NCBI RefSeq assembly: GCF_000001735.4
Contig: NC_003070.9
Location: forward strand, 9,300,001 to 9,364,000
Length of the DNA: 64,000 nucleotides
Direction: 5' to 3'
Origin: Arabidopsis thaliana
Lineage: Eukaryota; Streptophyta; Magnoliopsida; Brassicales; Brassicaceae
The translations under genes were made by a program, and so were the position numbers. Each line of letters starts with the position of its first letter. Position 1 is the stretch's first letter. A model generated the notes under the pieces. The model was not told the origin of the DNA and made no database searches. It worked only from the letters and a program-made list of their open reading frames with translations. Below, one piece after another: positions 24,969 to 36,210 of the stretch.

Positions 24969-25186
24969 GCATTTAAATTTGTGCCTAACTGAGCAATGGC
25001 CAATTAAAAGCCACTTGGTCATAAGTTGGCCACCGCACCAATATGTGACCATTTAGGCACAAACTTGAATGTGGATGGTCACAAATTAAACATTTTCAAA
25101 ACATTATGGCCACAACGTGACATTTTGATGGCCACGGTTTTGCATGTCACGGTAGTGGCTAAATTGTAATATTCTTGTAGCGAGTA
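24969..25186. mobile_element. CACTA (En/Spm)-like terminal remnant
   Basis: TGGCCA occurs four times in 140 bp (24997, 25027, 25107, 25129). An inverted repeat (24970-24988 against 25053-25071, about 17 of 19 pairs, core TTTGTGCCTAA) encloses two of them. The right edge reads CGCTACAAGAATATTAC on the minus strand (25182-25166), close to the CACTACAAGAAA end of Arabidopsis CACTA elements. Dense inverted subterminal motifs are the hallmark of that superfamily. No transposase is present and the exact limits are uncertain. Confidence 0.5.
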
Positions 25187-26680
25187 GAACTAAAAGATTA
25201 TAATTTAGGCAGATGAATGAAGCGGACATGGCATGATGCCTCTGGTTGTCATTTTGCTTTTTATTCAAATAACCCCGAAAAGAAAAAAAGAAAATAGTTG
25301 TTAGCGTACTTTGTGATGTTTAATTAGGCCCAACTCTAATCAATCAAACATAATCACGCTGTCTTAATCATGACTGTTATCATCCCACTAGATCTTCTTT
25401 TATACACAACAATGTCGGGGAAAATTTTTCTATAATTGTTCGTGATCAGTATAAACAACAAAATTAATGACATTATTTACTTTACTCACTTTACGATATT
25501 ATTTCGTGGTTACCAAATATCTGATTCGAAATTGAAAATTTTCTATGAGAATGCTAATACTTCTTATACTAAGTTACTATATCTTAGTATTTGAACATTA
25601 TATCAAGAATAAGTTTTGCTTTGTTTCTATTTTTCAATAAGTTTGGATTCGTTGTATATGATTTGAAGATGCCATGTAAATTTTGTAGCTGCCAATATTA
25701 CATACTGATCTTCGACTTTTTATTTGTTAACCAAACTGAATATATATTTATATTATTATTTTTGTTTTTAGGACAAAACTAAACTGAATAAATTAAAAAA
25801 CGATGTTGCCTAGATTCTAAACTTGTCGACGCAACCATTATTAACATGATATATGAATTAGTAAACATAAGTATTTATTAGATCTCCTCAAGGGATATGA
25901 CTAACTTAATGAATTATCAATGTCACGAACAGGTGGAACATCGCATAAGTGGACCGACCACTTCAATAATTTAGATCGACGGTGGCACTATAATATTGCG
26001 ATGGTATATGATTTGATAATGGCGTATCATGACCATTCAACCACTATGCACATGCCACCTCCTACCATGGTAGACCAACGAATGGCCCAAGCATTCTGGA
26101 TATTTTAATATCGAAAGCATTGGGTTCCAGTTAGCTATTCGTATTTTAGATTTGTTAGTATTATTCTATTATAACATGTCATCTTTTAGTACAATTATAA
26201 AGATGTGGTGACATAAAATAACGAAAATGCGGTACTTGTTTATACTACGATTTTCATTTTATTTAAAGCTTATTATGTTTCTATTCTATATGGTTTTTAG
26301 TTTTTACTTTCTGATTCCAATAAATGATTCTTTCGTTAATTCTGCACTGTTTGTTTCATATGTTCCATTCGTTCGTTTTAACCACCTTGAAAGTTTGAAT
26401 ACACTTGCTTTTGTTCATTCTATTTATTCACACCAATTATTTCAAGTCCCACTATGTATATAAAAACTACATGCATAGCCCATTAACAAATAAATAAAGT
26501 GTATCGGCTGCTGAAATTGAGAAAGTGAGAGGTACGTATGTATACAAAACCGGTGTACGGTGACCATGTGCATACGTACATGCATGTGTCTACGTTCTTG
26601 AAATTATAATGTATTGTAGCAGAAAATTATATATAATTTTTTAAAAATGTATTGCAGCTGAATTAATTCTATGATAATTT

Positions 26681-26684
<4 letters not shown>

Positions 26685-26720
<36 letters not shown>
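26685..26720. repeat. (TA)18 microsatellite
   Basis: An uninterrupted alternating AT tract of 36 bp; likely to vary in length between accessions. Confidence 0.95.
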
Positions 26721-26725
<5 letters not shown>

Positions 26726-28084
26726 AAACTTTTATTGTAACAATAATGCTTTTGATGTTTAACTTCTCCGATGGTCTATTTTTTTTATGTCTTTACATAT
26801 CATGATTTTTCTTTTTCATGTATCCCATTCATCGACCTTTTTTCTTAACTCCAACTAGGAAAGGCAAGGTAATTCCTGGTTGTGACTAGGCTAATATAGC
26901 TCATTTCAACATTTTTCATGACTGATTTCTAGATTTTGTTAATTAAAATGTGTAAACGATAAAAATGAGTAGGGAGATATTTTTTATAATTTAAATTTAA
27001 TAGAATTAGATGAAATCTTGAAAATTTACCAACAACTAAAATATTCTACCAACTTAAGATAGTAATAAATTAAAAACTCCACGTTTTATACATATGAATA
27101 TGATGGACCTTATAACCATTAATTAAAAGTAGATAGATATTTAGGATAAGAGGATATGGATGGACCTGAAAGGCTTTCAAAAATCATTCACTCCGTCCCA
27201 AGTCCCAACCAGCTATTCGTTGGACCAGCACCACGAACTCCTCTTAAATAGTGACGTTTACATATACAATTTTATATTTCAATTTTGTTATATATCACTT
27301 AGACAAGTAAAAAGCCTTAGTAGAAAGGAAACCTAAAGAGAGGACTTCACGCAATCTAGTTGTCGATTCAACTAATCTTAATTTTGACGTAGCTCGAAAG
27401 AGTCGAAGGTGACTTGGGATGAAAAAAGACGTAACCCATTTCAAATGTTCTAGTTTTATAGTATATATATATATAAAATTTAAAATCAATTACTAATAAG
27501 GGACTTATTTGAGGGATGTTTATAAATTTTGTCATTTGGCCAAAACAAATTCAAAAATACTATTTTCTTATAAATAAAAAAAAAATTAAACATGATGATT
27601 GGGTTTATTAGGTTCAAGTTTTTTTAGGGTAATAGTTTTCGTTATGAAATATGTATTTTATATTAAAAAATAATCTGAAATCTATAGTTTTTACAAGTGA
27701 CAAAATGGCAAATTTGTAACAATACCGTTTAGACAATAATCTCAAAATTTAAAAGCATTAGATTTTTTTTTTAAGTTAGTATCTCTGTTCCTCATTTTGT
27801 GACTGCAGTAACATATATAATTTAACTGGGTGAAAGATCATTATTGAAAAAAATGGCAAGCAGGCCAATAAAGTAAACTTAAAAAAACGGAAAAATGAAA
27901 AGTAAAGATTTGAAGAAGTGCTTCGAAAGAAAGAGAACAAAAACCCACTTGCGTAACCCTACCTCGAACCATGTATGTGTTCATCTTTTTTTTTAGTTAA
28001 AAAAAAAAACGAATTTTAAGTCCATAATTTCTTCAGAGTAATTAATTGGTTATATTGGCTATAACCATCTGTCTTTTTTCCAAT

Positions 28085-28167
28085 TTGTATTATATCTCCT
28101 CGTAACCGTCTTTTGCCTGTAGTTACGTTCTTTTGTTTTGTACTTGTATTATATCTCCTCATAACCG
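28085..28167. repeat. 24-bp direct repeat
   Basis: A 24-mer with core TATTATATCTCCTC and ending TAACCG stands at 28085-28108 and 28144-28167, with one mismatch. Confidence 0.85.
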
Positions 28168-29429
28168 CATAATTTGTCAGAAAATATTTGACTGGTATGG
28201 TAAGCATCCGATTCAAAAAATAATCAAAACGTCTGCTTCAAAAAAAAAAGATCATGTAAACAAATAATTGAAACCGTCGCGACTACAAGAAATAAAATGT
28301 TTCATAACTATTCGTACCATTTCATTAAATTCTTTTTCAAGAGGTAGTACGTAAATTCTTTTAAACAAGTAATAGTGTTGCCTTTTTATACAAAACGTTA
28401 ATTGGCATTGGGTCCCTCGAATTACATAGACGAGAGGAAAACTACACCTTAAAGCATGATAAACACACGTATGAATTCAACCAACTGGAAATTTGTTTTC
28501 AAAAACTTATTAAGGTAATGAACTTATAAATTTGGATGTTCTTCGAATTCTGTGTGTGTAAGTGTGTAACAACTAAAATAGTCCCACCAAAAAATAGGTG
28601 AACAATGTTCACATATGTAATTAACTAATGAAAAATAGTGAAGAGGTTGCGACTTGTGAGTTGTGATTAGTTTAATGTATGGTCAAGTGAACAATGAGAA
28701 CCCGTCTCTTTCCATGTGCAATCCATAGACGTAAAATGACAGTCGTCCGATTTTCCCTCGTAATCTACAAGCTCGTTCTTGAAGGCAAATCCTACGGCGG
28801 ATACAACACAAAAATATTGCCAAATCTCAATGACACCAACAACTTGTTTTCTTTATCTTTTGTCTCTCCCTCTGACAATATTTAAAAATAAATAAAGATG
28901 AAAAAATGTGAGCATCCTTAAAAGTTTAACCTCATTGATTCGAGGCGAAACAAAGAAAACTCATTTTCTTTTAAAAACGCAACATTTTTAAAAAATAGGT
29001 GCTCCCTTTGAAGTCCACTCAATATCCCTTTTTAGAATCTAGATATTTTTTGGACACTCAATCGATATTCCGAAACTTATGTGTATTTATTATTTAATTT
29101 TCTTTGTTTTTGAAATATTGATAAATTTATTGTATATTTTTCATATTAGATACAAATTTATCTGTAAATAAATCATCGCCATAAATTTTAAAGATTTGCC
29201 TGGCATCATGCGTTATGTGACAACTAACAACCAACAAAGGTTACATGCCGTAGGATCCATTCTTTTACTCTGCCTATATCAGAAATTTTAAATTATTGAC
29301 CAAATATTTTAGATTTCTTTCCGTGTAATGCGATAATTTGAATAAAGCATTCACATGTTTCTTCCTCCTGACATGCACGAAGCAATTTAAAATAATACTA
29401 AATCACATTATTATTTTAATACTATACAA

Positions 29430-29583
29430 TATAAATAGCTATTTTGACCAAATAATCTCTCTATATAATATATATATATATATATATATACATTTCACTC
29501 TCTATGACTCTATCTCGCTTATCACCCTCACAATTTCTCTCTCTAACGTTTCTAAAACATCCTCTCTCTCTCTCTCTCATAAC
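29430..29583 (+). promoter_or_regulatory. Core promoter and leader of the gene at 29584
   Basis: A good TATA box TATAAATAG lies at 29430-29438. About 30 bp downstream, where transcription should begin, is a TA microsatellite (about 29469-29490). A CT repeat (29561-29579) then precedes the ATG. Confidence 0.55.
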
Positions 29584-30105
29584 ATGGCTGAAACATCTGA
29601 TGTATCGCCATTGAAGCGTTACAGAGAACAAGAAACCCTAGTCGAGGAAGAAACGAACAAACGACAAAAGCCAACTTCGTCATCATCCTCTGCCTCTTAC
29701 AACCAAATTCTCTGTCTTCTCAACGATTCAGACGAACAAAACCAACACAACAATGACCTAACTTCCTTCATAAACGCTCTTCAGCAAGAAATATCATCGG
29801 ATGACCAATACGCCGTCGTTTCAGAAACCTCCAACGTCGAAGACTCGTTTTCTTCATGTGTTTCCTCAAAGGAAGAAGAAGTGGAAGATGACAGCAAGGA
29901 GAAAGTGATGCAGCATCTTTTGGAAGCTTCCGATGACGAACTTGGGATCCCTAACACAGATTTTGGCGAGAGTAATTATGAAAAGGCTAATGACGGTTAC
30001 GTTTATGGAGATAGTTTGTTAGATGGGTTTGGTGATGCGTTTTGGGAGCTTGAAGACGAAGCTGCTAATTATTACACGTTGCTGCAGTCTGAGCTGTTCA
30101 TGTAG
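29584..30105 (+). CDS. Acidic Ser-rich protein of unknown function
   Basis: An intronless frame of 173 residues from ATG 29584. The frame is open further upstream but there it is TA-repeat and leader sequence. The N-terminus has two basic patches (PLKRYREQE and TNKRQKPTSSSSS) that could act as a nuclear signal. A helix-like segment follows (YNQILCLLNDSDEQ, TSFINALQQEISS), then a long acidic Ser-rich middle. The conserved-looking end is GDSLLDGFGDAFWELEDEAA followed by YYTLLQSELFM. The hydrophobic residues in the acidic C-terminus resemble a transcriptional activation segment, but that is inference. I think it is At1g26920, with a paralogue at At1g69760 next to a COX19 gene, which mirrors the order seen here. 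No function is known to me. Confidence 0.8.
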   Translation: MAETSDVSPLKRYREQETLVEEETNKRQKPTSSSSSASYNQILCLLNDSDEQNQHNNDLTSFINALQQEISSDDQYAVVSETSNVEDSFSSCVSSKEEEVEDDSKEKVMQHLLEASDDELGIPNTDFGESNYEKANDGYVYGDSLLDGFGDAFWELEDEAANYYTLLQSELFM

Positions 30106-30903
30106 AAATTATCCTAATGGTTGGGAAATAACTTCTTTTAAAACGTAAATCTGGAAGAATAGGCCAATAACAAAACAAAACATAAAAGATTGTGTCTTTT
30201 TTTTTTAGTATGGAAGTTCATTTCATTTTTTTAAGGCACATTTCTTTTGTTTTTGTGGAGCTTACAAAAGATCATTTTAATTGATTGAGTAATTTGTAGC
30301 AAGGCACTGATATTATTTTTAATCTACTCTACGTTTTTGCCTCTTCCGGTTATTGATGCGTATAATAATAATAAAAACAATCATGGGTTTTCGTTATCAA
30401 AATATACATCTTGTGAATAAGAAAAAGTGATGTATTCGTGAAAGTAATGTATATTAACGTAACTTAAGCAAGGAATAAAGTTGATTGAGTCAGAATCGTT
30501 TCTTGTGAAAATTAAACAAAGCGAAATAAAGAGGTTTCACGCTCGCTGCCCACGCCCAGTGCCCACACTCCAACGTTTATGTTTGCCTTACGATTACGTA
30601 TACGTTTTACATGTTATAATGAAATCATAACGTCTAATCTTATAGTCAAATTGTATTTGTATCTAGATTTTGCATTATATTTTCTTATAATTTTTTTTTA
30701 TGTAGACCCAAAATTTTGAAAGCAAAAGATTGTGTTTAGAACAATCTAGGTTTTACACCATCAATTTGAAGCTTTTCAAAAAAAAAAAAAAAAAAATGTC
30801 GCTGTTCACGTTCTATTTAATTCTATAACATCAAATCCTATGACTGATTACTATATTTGTTTTTTTTTTAAAACAATTATCAGCTGGTTAAGAACTTTGA
30901 GGA
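30106..30903. other. 3' flank and AT-rich spacer
   Basis: 3' UTR of the previous gene followed by AT-rich spacer with an A run at 30778-30796. No gene recognised. Confidence 0.5.
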
Positions 30904-31701
30904 TATTGTATAGGGATTATTGTTCAGATTGCCATTTTTTGGCCAAATCTTTTGTTTATGCCATTTTTGATATGGGCTTTTGGATTTGCCATTTTAGGCC
31001 TAATGCAATTACGTTTTTGTCCTTGTCTTCAACCTTTGTCTTCCATTTCGTTTTTGCTTGTTGCCGGACCACAATTATTTGCCGACCACCACCGTCGGGC
31101 TTCATCCACGCATCTACTTCAACTCTATCACCACCTTCAGTTTTAGTTCTATTAACATCATCACTTTTGTCTCCGATTCATGAAACGTCATCACCATAAA
31201 CACCATTTCATTCAATGATTTTGAATGAAAAAACATTAAACCCTAAGGGGATAATGTCTAGTAAACCCAAGGGCTTCAACTATAAACATTGAATTAATAA
31301 ACCCAAGAGCTTTAATTATAAACACTGAATTAATCAAACCTTCTAAATTATCTTCAAATCGAAACCAAATTTGAAAATTATAATCATATATTCATGAAAT
31401 CTTTGAGTTTTTTAATTTCTCCTGACAAATCGAAACTCAAAGATAAAGAGATTAGTTTCAAAGCTTTCGTCCTTTGGTGTTGCTTAAACTGGAGTTGTCA
31501 TGAGATCTCGTCATGAAAAACCAGATCGAGAAATTAACTTTGTGGAAGAACAATTCTGAATTTTTTTTTGCAACAAAACAAGGGTAAAATTGTCTTTTCC
31601 GATGAAATAAAAATGGCTAACTCACAAACTGTTTAAAAAATGGCAAATTCAACAAATGCCATGTGAAAAAATGGCTTTCTTGTAATTGATTCTATTGTAT
31701 A
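30904..31701. mobile_element. MULE-like non-autonomous DNA transposon with 9-bp TSD
   Basis: TATTGTATA occurs at 30904-30912 and 31693-31701. Between them are 780 bp whose ends are loosely complementary: the left end reads CAGATTGCCATTTTTT (30926-30941), and the complement of the right end reads AAGAAAGCCATTTTTT (about 31681-31666). Further TGCCATTTTT-type motifs follow inside both ends (30958-30968, 30986-30996, and 31650-31639 and 31617-31608 in complement). A 9-bp TSD with degenerate, motif-rich ends fits Arabidopsis Mutator-like (VANDAL-type) elements. No transposase is encoded, so it would need help in trans. The open frames at 30840-31199 lie inside or across the element and are not genes. 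Confidence 0.65.
31263..31334. repeat. Tandem 36-bp duplication inside the MULE-like element
   Basis: Two adjacent 36-bp units (31263-31298 and 31299-31334) begin AAACCCAAG and end GAATTAAT. They differ at five positions. Confidence 0.9.
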
Positions 31702-32629
31702 ACATATAAAAAACAATTAATAAAATTTAATCGATTACGTATCAAAATGAAATGTCTAACTCCAAGCCTGTTTGACAACGTCTACCTTAGCTGCAACTAC
31801 TTAATACAAAAATTGAACCCACCTTTCTGATATTTCATATTCTAATGTAACATATAACAACTAACAACAATTTTTTAAAAAAATTGTAAATCTTTTTTCA
31901 AGATACAAAAATAGCACAACGAATTTTTTTTATAACAATAGCATAAAAAAAGGTAAGGATTTTAAACGTTTGAAAAGGGTCTTATCATTTATGAAAAGTC
32001 TTAAAATGTTCAAAAATCTCTCATAATTAATTTTAGTGGTTTTGATTTTTTTTTTTCTTTTGTAAATCTCTTTTTTGAAACAAACTAAAAGGATTATCTT
32101 TAAAAGTCCTCAAAAATGTTATTTATTTTTTATAAGAAAATAATGTATTTTAACTATTAATTGGTGTAACTCTCAAAATCACATATTAGGTCATGAATAT
32201 TAATTATTAGTGGGACATAAATATTTTGACGGTAGCTGGATACATCAACTGAACTCTACTTTTTTAAAAGCATTTGTCCTTTGATATTTTTTGCGACAAA
32301 AGATATATCTTATATTTTTGGGAAATATAATTATAAAATATAGGATATTGGAAAATAAAGGTTAAGTTAATGTAACAGAAACCGAATACTAAATGGGTTT
32401 CGGTACGTCAAATTAAATCGACCAAGTAATCATGCATTTGCATTATTAACAAAACTTTGCCCAACAATAATGACGATGTTCGAGTGAGTGGACCAGCCAA
32501 ACAATGTGTTGGTTATGCAAATAATTTCAATCTTATGTGACTATCGAATTATTTGCACAAAAAGTATAATCTATATATAATTATACTTTAGTCGAATCTC
32601 ATAAAATCATTAAATTGGAAGATACATCC
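31702..32629. other. AT-rich spacer
   Basis: No gene or clear repeat; runs of A and T with short accidental frames. Confidence 0.5.
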
Positions 32630-33067
32630 TAGCTAATATTTTAAAAAACGTTAAGCAGTAAGCAGATGGAGATCTAAATACCTAACACCTAAAACGCCTA
32701 ATTAGGACTTAGATAATTTAGACGTTTTAGGTATTTATAATATAACATATTAAATAAAAATATATTAAATATGTTAGAAATATAATATTATAAATAAAAG
32801 TATATAAAATTATTTATTAAAAGCTAAAATGTGAAATCTTAAACAAAAATTAAACAAAATTATTTGTTTAATTCATGTCAAACAATATACATATGGAGTT
32901 ATAACTTATCGCTTAAGTTTATATCGTTAAAAATTAAAATAATACATTATAACAAAACTTATGCAATTTTAGACGGTCATTTAGACGTCAACTAAACGCC
33001 TAACGTCTAGACCGATTTTTAGAATACTCCCGGGTGCTTCATATATATTCTTTCCATAGCTAATATT
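32630..33067. mobile_element. Possible DNA-transposon relic with 11-bp flanking repeat
   Basis: TAGCTAATATT occurs at 32630-32640 and 33057-33067. The inner left end (TTTTAAAAAACGTTAAG) resembles the complement of the inner right part (TCTAAAAATCGGTCTAG). Both halves carry repeated ACGCCTAA words (32693-32700 and 32995-33002) and TAGACG words. The limits and class are uncertain, and in AT-rich DNA the flanking repeat could be coincidence. Confidence 0.35.
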
Positions 33068-35304
33068 AATATGTTTCAAAGGACTAATGTTATATTATAA
33101 ACGAGTTATCCATTATTTAAACATCTATATACTAACTTGTTAAACAAAATAATTATTTGAATTGAGTGTTTCAGTTTAGCGAGCTACAAACATTTGTCAT
33201 GCATCATTTACTATCTTTATTTTAGACACAACATTTATGTGGGCTTTAACTTTTCATTTACAATTTTATGTTAACCATATTTTTGTTTATACCCTACTTT
33301 AAATCAATTTATCCCATTTTAGTGAGGAGTCGTTCCATTTTATCCCTTCTTTTTTTTTACTATAGTCGTGACTATAGACAGCTGTAGTTGTAACCACCTG
33401 CGAAAAATGCACTTGTCAATTATTAACCAGATTATGGTTACAAGTTACAACAACTTTAGTAATCAGCTACTATGAGAAATTAAAAATAAACAACTAGAAA
33501 TTGACATGGACAATAAATAGGTTGGAAGTTCCAATTAAAATGGCCTTGTTTACACATTTCCGAGTATTGTCAAAAACCCAGTTTTGGAGTAGGGAAAACT
33601 ACACAAAGATCAAAGGTCTCTTTGCCAAAAAAAAAAAATCAAAGGTCTAAAAAAAGATAAGTATCAATATAAAAATAGATTCCCGAATCTGTTGTCATTT
33701 CAAATTGAGAACCCGTAAATAGAAAATATCCAAAATGGAAGGTGCAAACATAAAGTTGAAAAATAATTAATTGTAAATGGGAATATTTAGGCAAATGAGA
33801 AATGCCCACACAAAAAAAATTTGCGAATTTCACTTTAAATGAGCTATGCAAGAAGAATGAACCAACTGAATCTGCTTTATGAGAGAATAACATATATACA
33901 TATTGGTCGTATTATATGATATGTTCATATAAATGTTTTTGGATACTTCCCTGTTGTTCATCTATGAATAATTGTTCTAGTGTGAATAATTCTACTTTGC
34001 GTGCAATTTGTACAAAACACAGAATTATTTGAAATAATTGTTCTTTCATAAAGCCAATATACCGACATATTGCGAGAATATGGCTTCGAAGCACGGTTGT
34101 GTAATCTCAAGAACAATAGTAGACAATATGATTCTTGTTCTTGTAAAAGTTGATTTTGTATACAAATAATGTCCAACTTAAATAATTTATTTGTTTCTAC
34201 TTTCGAATTTCGAAATGGTATTTTACTTTAGAGTAGTGTGGTCAGAAACAATAAGCAAATCAATTTTCTTTTAACCAAACAAGAAAAATAAATATATCAA
34301 ATCAATATTCTTTGTTATTTACTTTTATAATTTGATGTTGCATTAGTGGAAGAAACATTAGCGAATCAACAAAAGTAATCTCATTTTAAGATTTTACAGT
34401 TGTATACTTTTGTATTAGACGACAAAATAACAATGTTATTAAATGAGAAAATGTCTAAATGGGCTACTAGCCTAAGCCTCCACCAACACTAAACTTGCTT
34501 TACTTTTTTATGCCTCAATCATGGGCTCTATTTTTTCCACTGCACCAAAAGAAAATATGAAGTGGTCAAATAAAAAAACTGTAATTGTATCGAACCAAAG
34601 TTCTTCTACTCGAATATGATCCTCCTGCAAAAACATCTATATTTCTCATAAGGTCGAAAGATGATATATTGATATTTTAAAAAGATATATTCATCATATT
34701 TTTTTACATTGGTACTTTAGCATAATCAAATAGTTGATGATTCGACTCGAATAAATATGCTTTTAGGGTTGATGCAGCTGCTACTGAACGTGAATAAATT
34801 CTTCACAGACTTTGGACTTAAAGTACTCGATTGAATCAATAACTTTCATGTTTTCTTTCTTTTTCTAATTATTTTATTAATAAATGGGTTATCAATGAAA
34901 GTACAAAACGACAAAAAAAACACTAGCAAATTTTTAGTGGTCTACTCTGTTTCTACAAATTAAGATGTGATAACACACAGTTTCAAATTTCTAACACTTT
35001 AAACCACTTTTAAGTATAATTGGCATACAAAAAAACTCGAAGAGAATGGAATCATTAGAGGAAGAGAAAGAGCTAATGTAACAAAATAGAAAGAAGAAAC
35101 ATCCATTGAATTGTAAGATCAAAAGATAGGATTCGTTAGGAAACATGAAACTACACTATTACAATAAGTAACATGAAAAAAACAATCTCTTGGATTTTTT
35201 TTAAAATTGATAAACTAATAATAAGCATGTGTTTTATACCCTTATTAAAGACGGCTAAATCCAACTTCTTCTCTCTCGTAAATTTCTCTATGCAAACAAT
35301 GGGC
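33068..35304. other. Gene-poor AT-rich region
   Basis: Short frames only, on both strands, none with family features. Homopolymer runs at 33351 and 33628. No structured repeat recognised. Confidence 0.5.
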
Positions 35305-35595
35305 TTTTACGGTTTTATTCTGCTTCTTCAACAGTTCATTACAATGATGTTATACACGAAATTGACCGTTGTTTTTTGCCTAGTAAATGACATTCCGGTG
35401 TTGGATCACTTGGTACCCATGGGTTAAGCTCAATGAATCCCTCACATGAAGCCTTTGGTCCACCAATTACTATAACCTGATTCCCACAAGTTCTAAACGC
35501 TAAACCTAAACCGTTCATCGAACCCGCTTGCTAAGACAAGTTCCCAACTTTACTCCAAACCCGTTTTTCTTTATAAACCTTCTAACCGCTATACA
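35305..35595 (-). pseudogene. Broken duplicate of the 3' end of the F-box/kelch gene
   Basis: About 290 bp here align base by base with 36187-36479, the last 90 codons plus 3' flank of the neighbouring kelch gene. Read on the minus strand the copy still shows EKRVWSKVGNL, QAGSMNGLGLAFRTCGN and VIVIGGPKAS. Stops interrupt it: a TAG at the KKRYDK-equivalent position near 35590 and another where the functional gene has PEQAG. The end is frameshifted. It lacks the F-box and most kelch units, so it is a truncated, decayed segmental duplicate about 0.9 kb downstream of its source. Confidence 0.88.
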
Positions 35596-36210
35596 ATTAT
35601 TACAATTTCAGAATACATAAATTTAAATTATGTAATATCCAGCGATAATTATAAGTATATATCATATATTTTCAAAAACATCAAAATTAATTAAAAAGAT
35701 TACTAGATTATTTTTGAGAACAACTATTACAATTATTGAAAAGTATAAACAAAAACAAAAAAAAAACTATATTGAAAAAAACAATCATGTAAATATTAGC
35801 AAAACATATGTTAAAACTTAAAAAAAGAAATAAGAATTACATATAAAATCTATATATATATATATATAATATAATTAATTGGATACTCATAAATTATAAC
35901 TTAAATGACGTGTGAATTTGTTTGTTTCTAAAACTTCAATTTTTATAGCAAACACTTTGATAAATAGAACGTTCTTTATATTAATATATTTTTTGTTTTA
36001 GAATTACTAATTTGAATAATTTCCTTACAATATTAGTTATCAATTGTATTTCGTTAACTATGAAGTATATGTTTTTTAAGAAAAATGATTATATTCTTAC
36101 AAGTTATAATAATATATTTACAAAATTCGTAATTAATTGTATAATTTTTTTGTCAGAGAAATATATATTTATTTTCTAAAATCACTCTTTTGCAGTTTTA
36201 TTTCACTTAT
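35596..36210. other. Spacer between kelch gene and its broken copy
   Basis: AT-rich, with a short TA tract at about 35852-35868. The duplicated homology includes the last about 25 bp of this stretch (from 36187), which is kelch 3' flank. Confidence 0.55.

Larger units (their letters stand above)
25187..29429. other. Gene-poor AT-rich region
   Basis: No recognisable gene in about 4.2 kb. A less AT-rich 62-codon frame at 25920-26108 carries no family motif. It contains a (TA)n tract (26685-26720) and a short direct repeat at 28085-28167. Probably holds distal promoter sequence of the gene at 29584. Confidence 0.5.

Noticed and set aside
25920-26108. 62-codon ORF, less AT-rich than its surroundings
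   Set aside because: No family motif recognised and no splice partners; could be a relic but cannot be supported.
29338-29583. N-terminal extension of the acidic protein from an upstream start
   Set aside because: The extension translates promoter, TATA box and TA/CT repeats; the ATG at 29584 is the sensible start.
30840-31199. 119-codon ORF
   Set aside because: Crosses the border of the MULE-like element and includes its repeated end motifs; an accidental frame.
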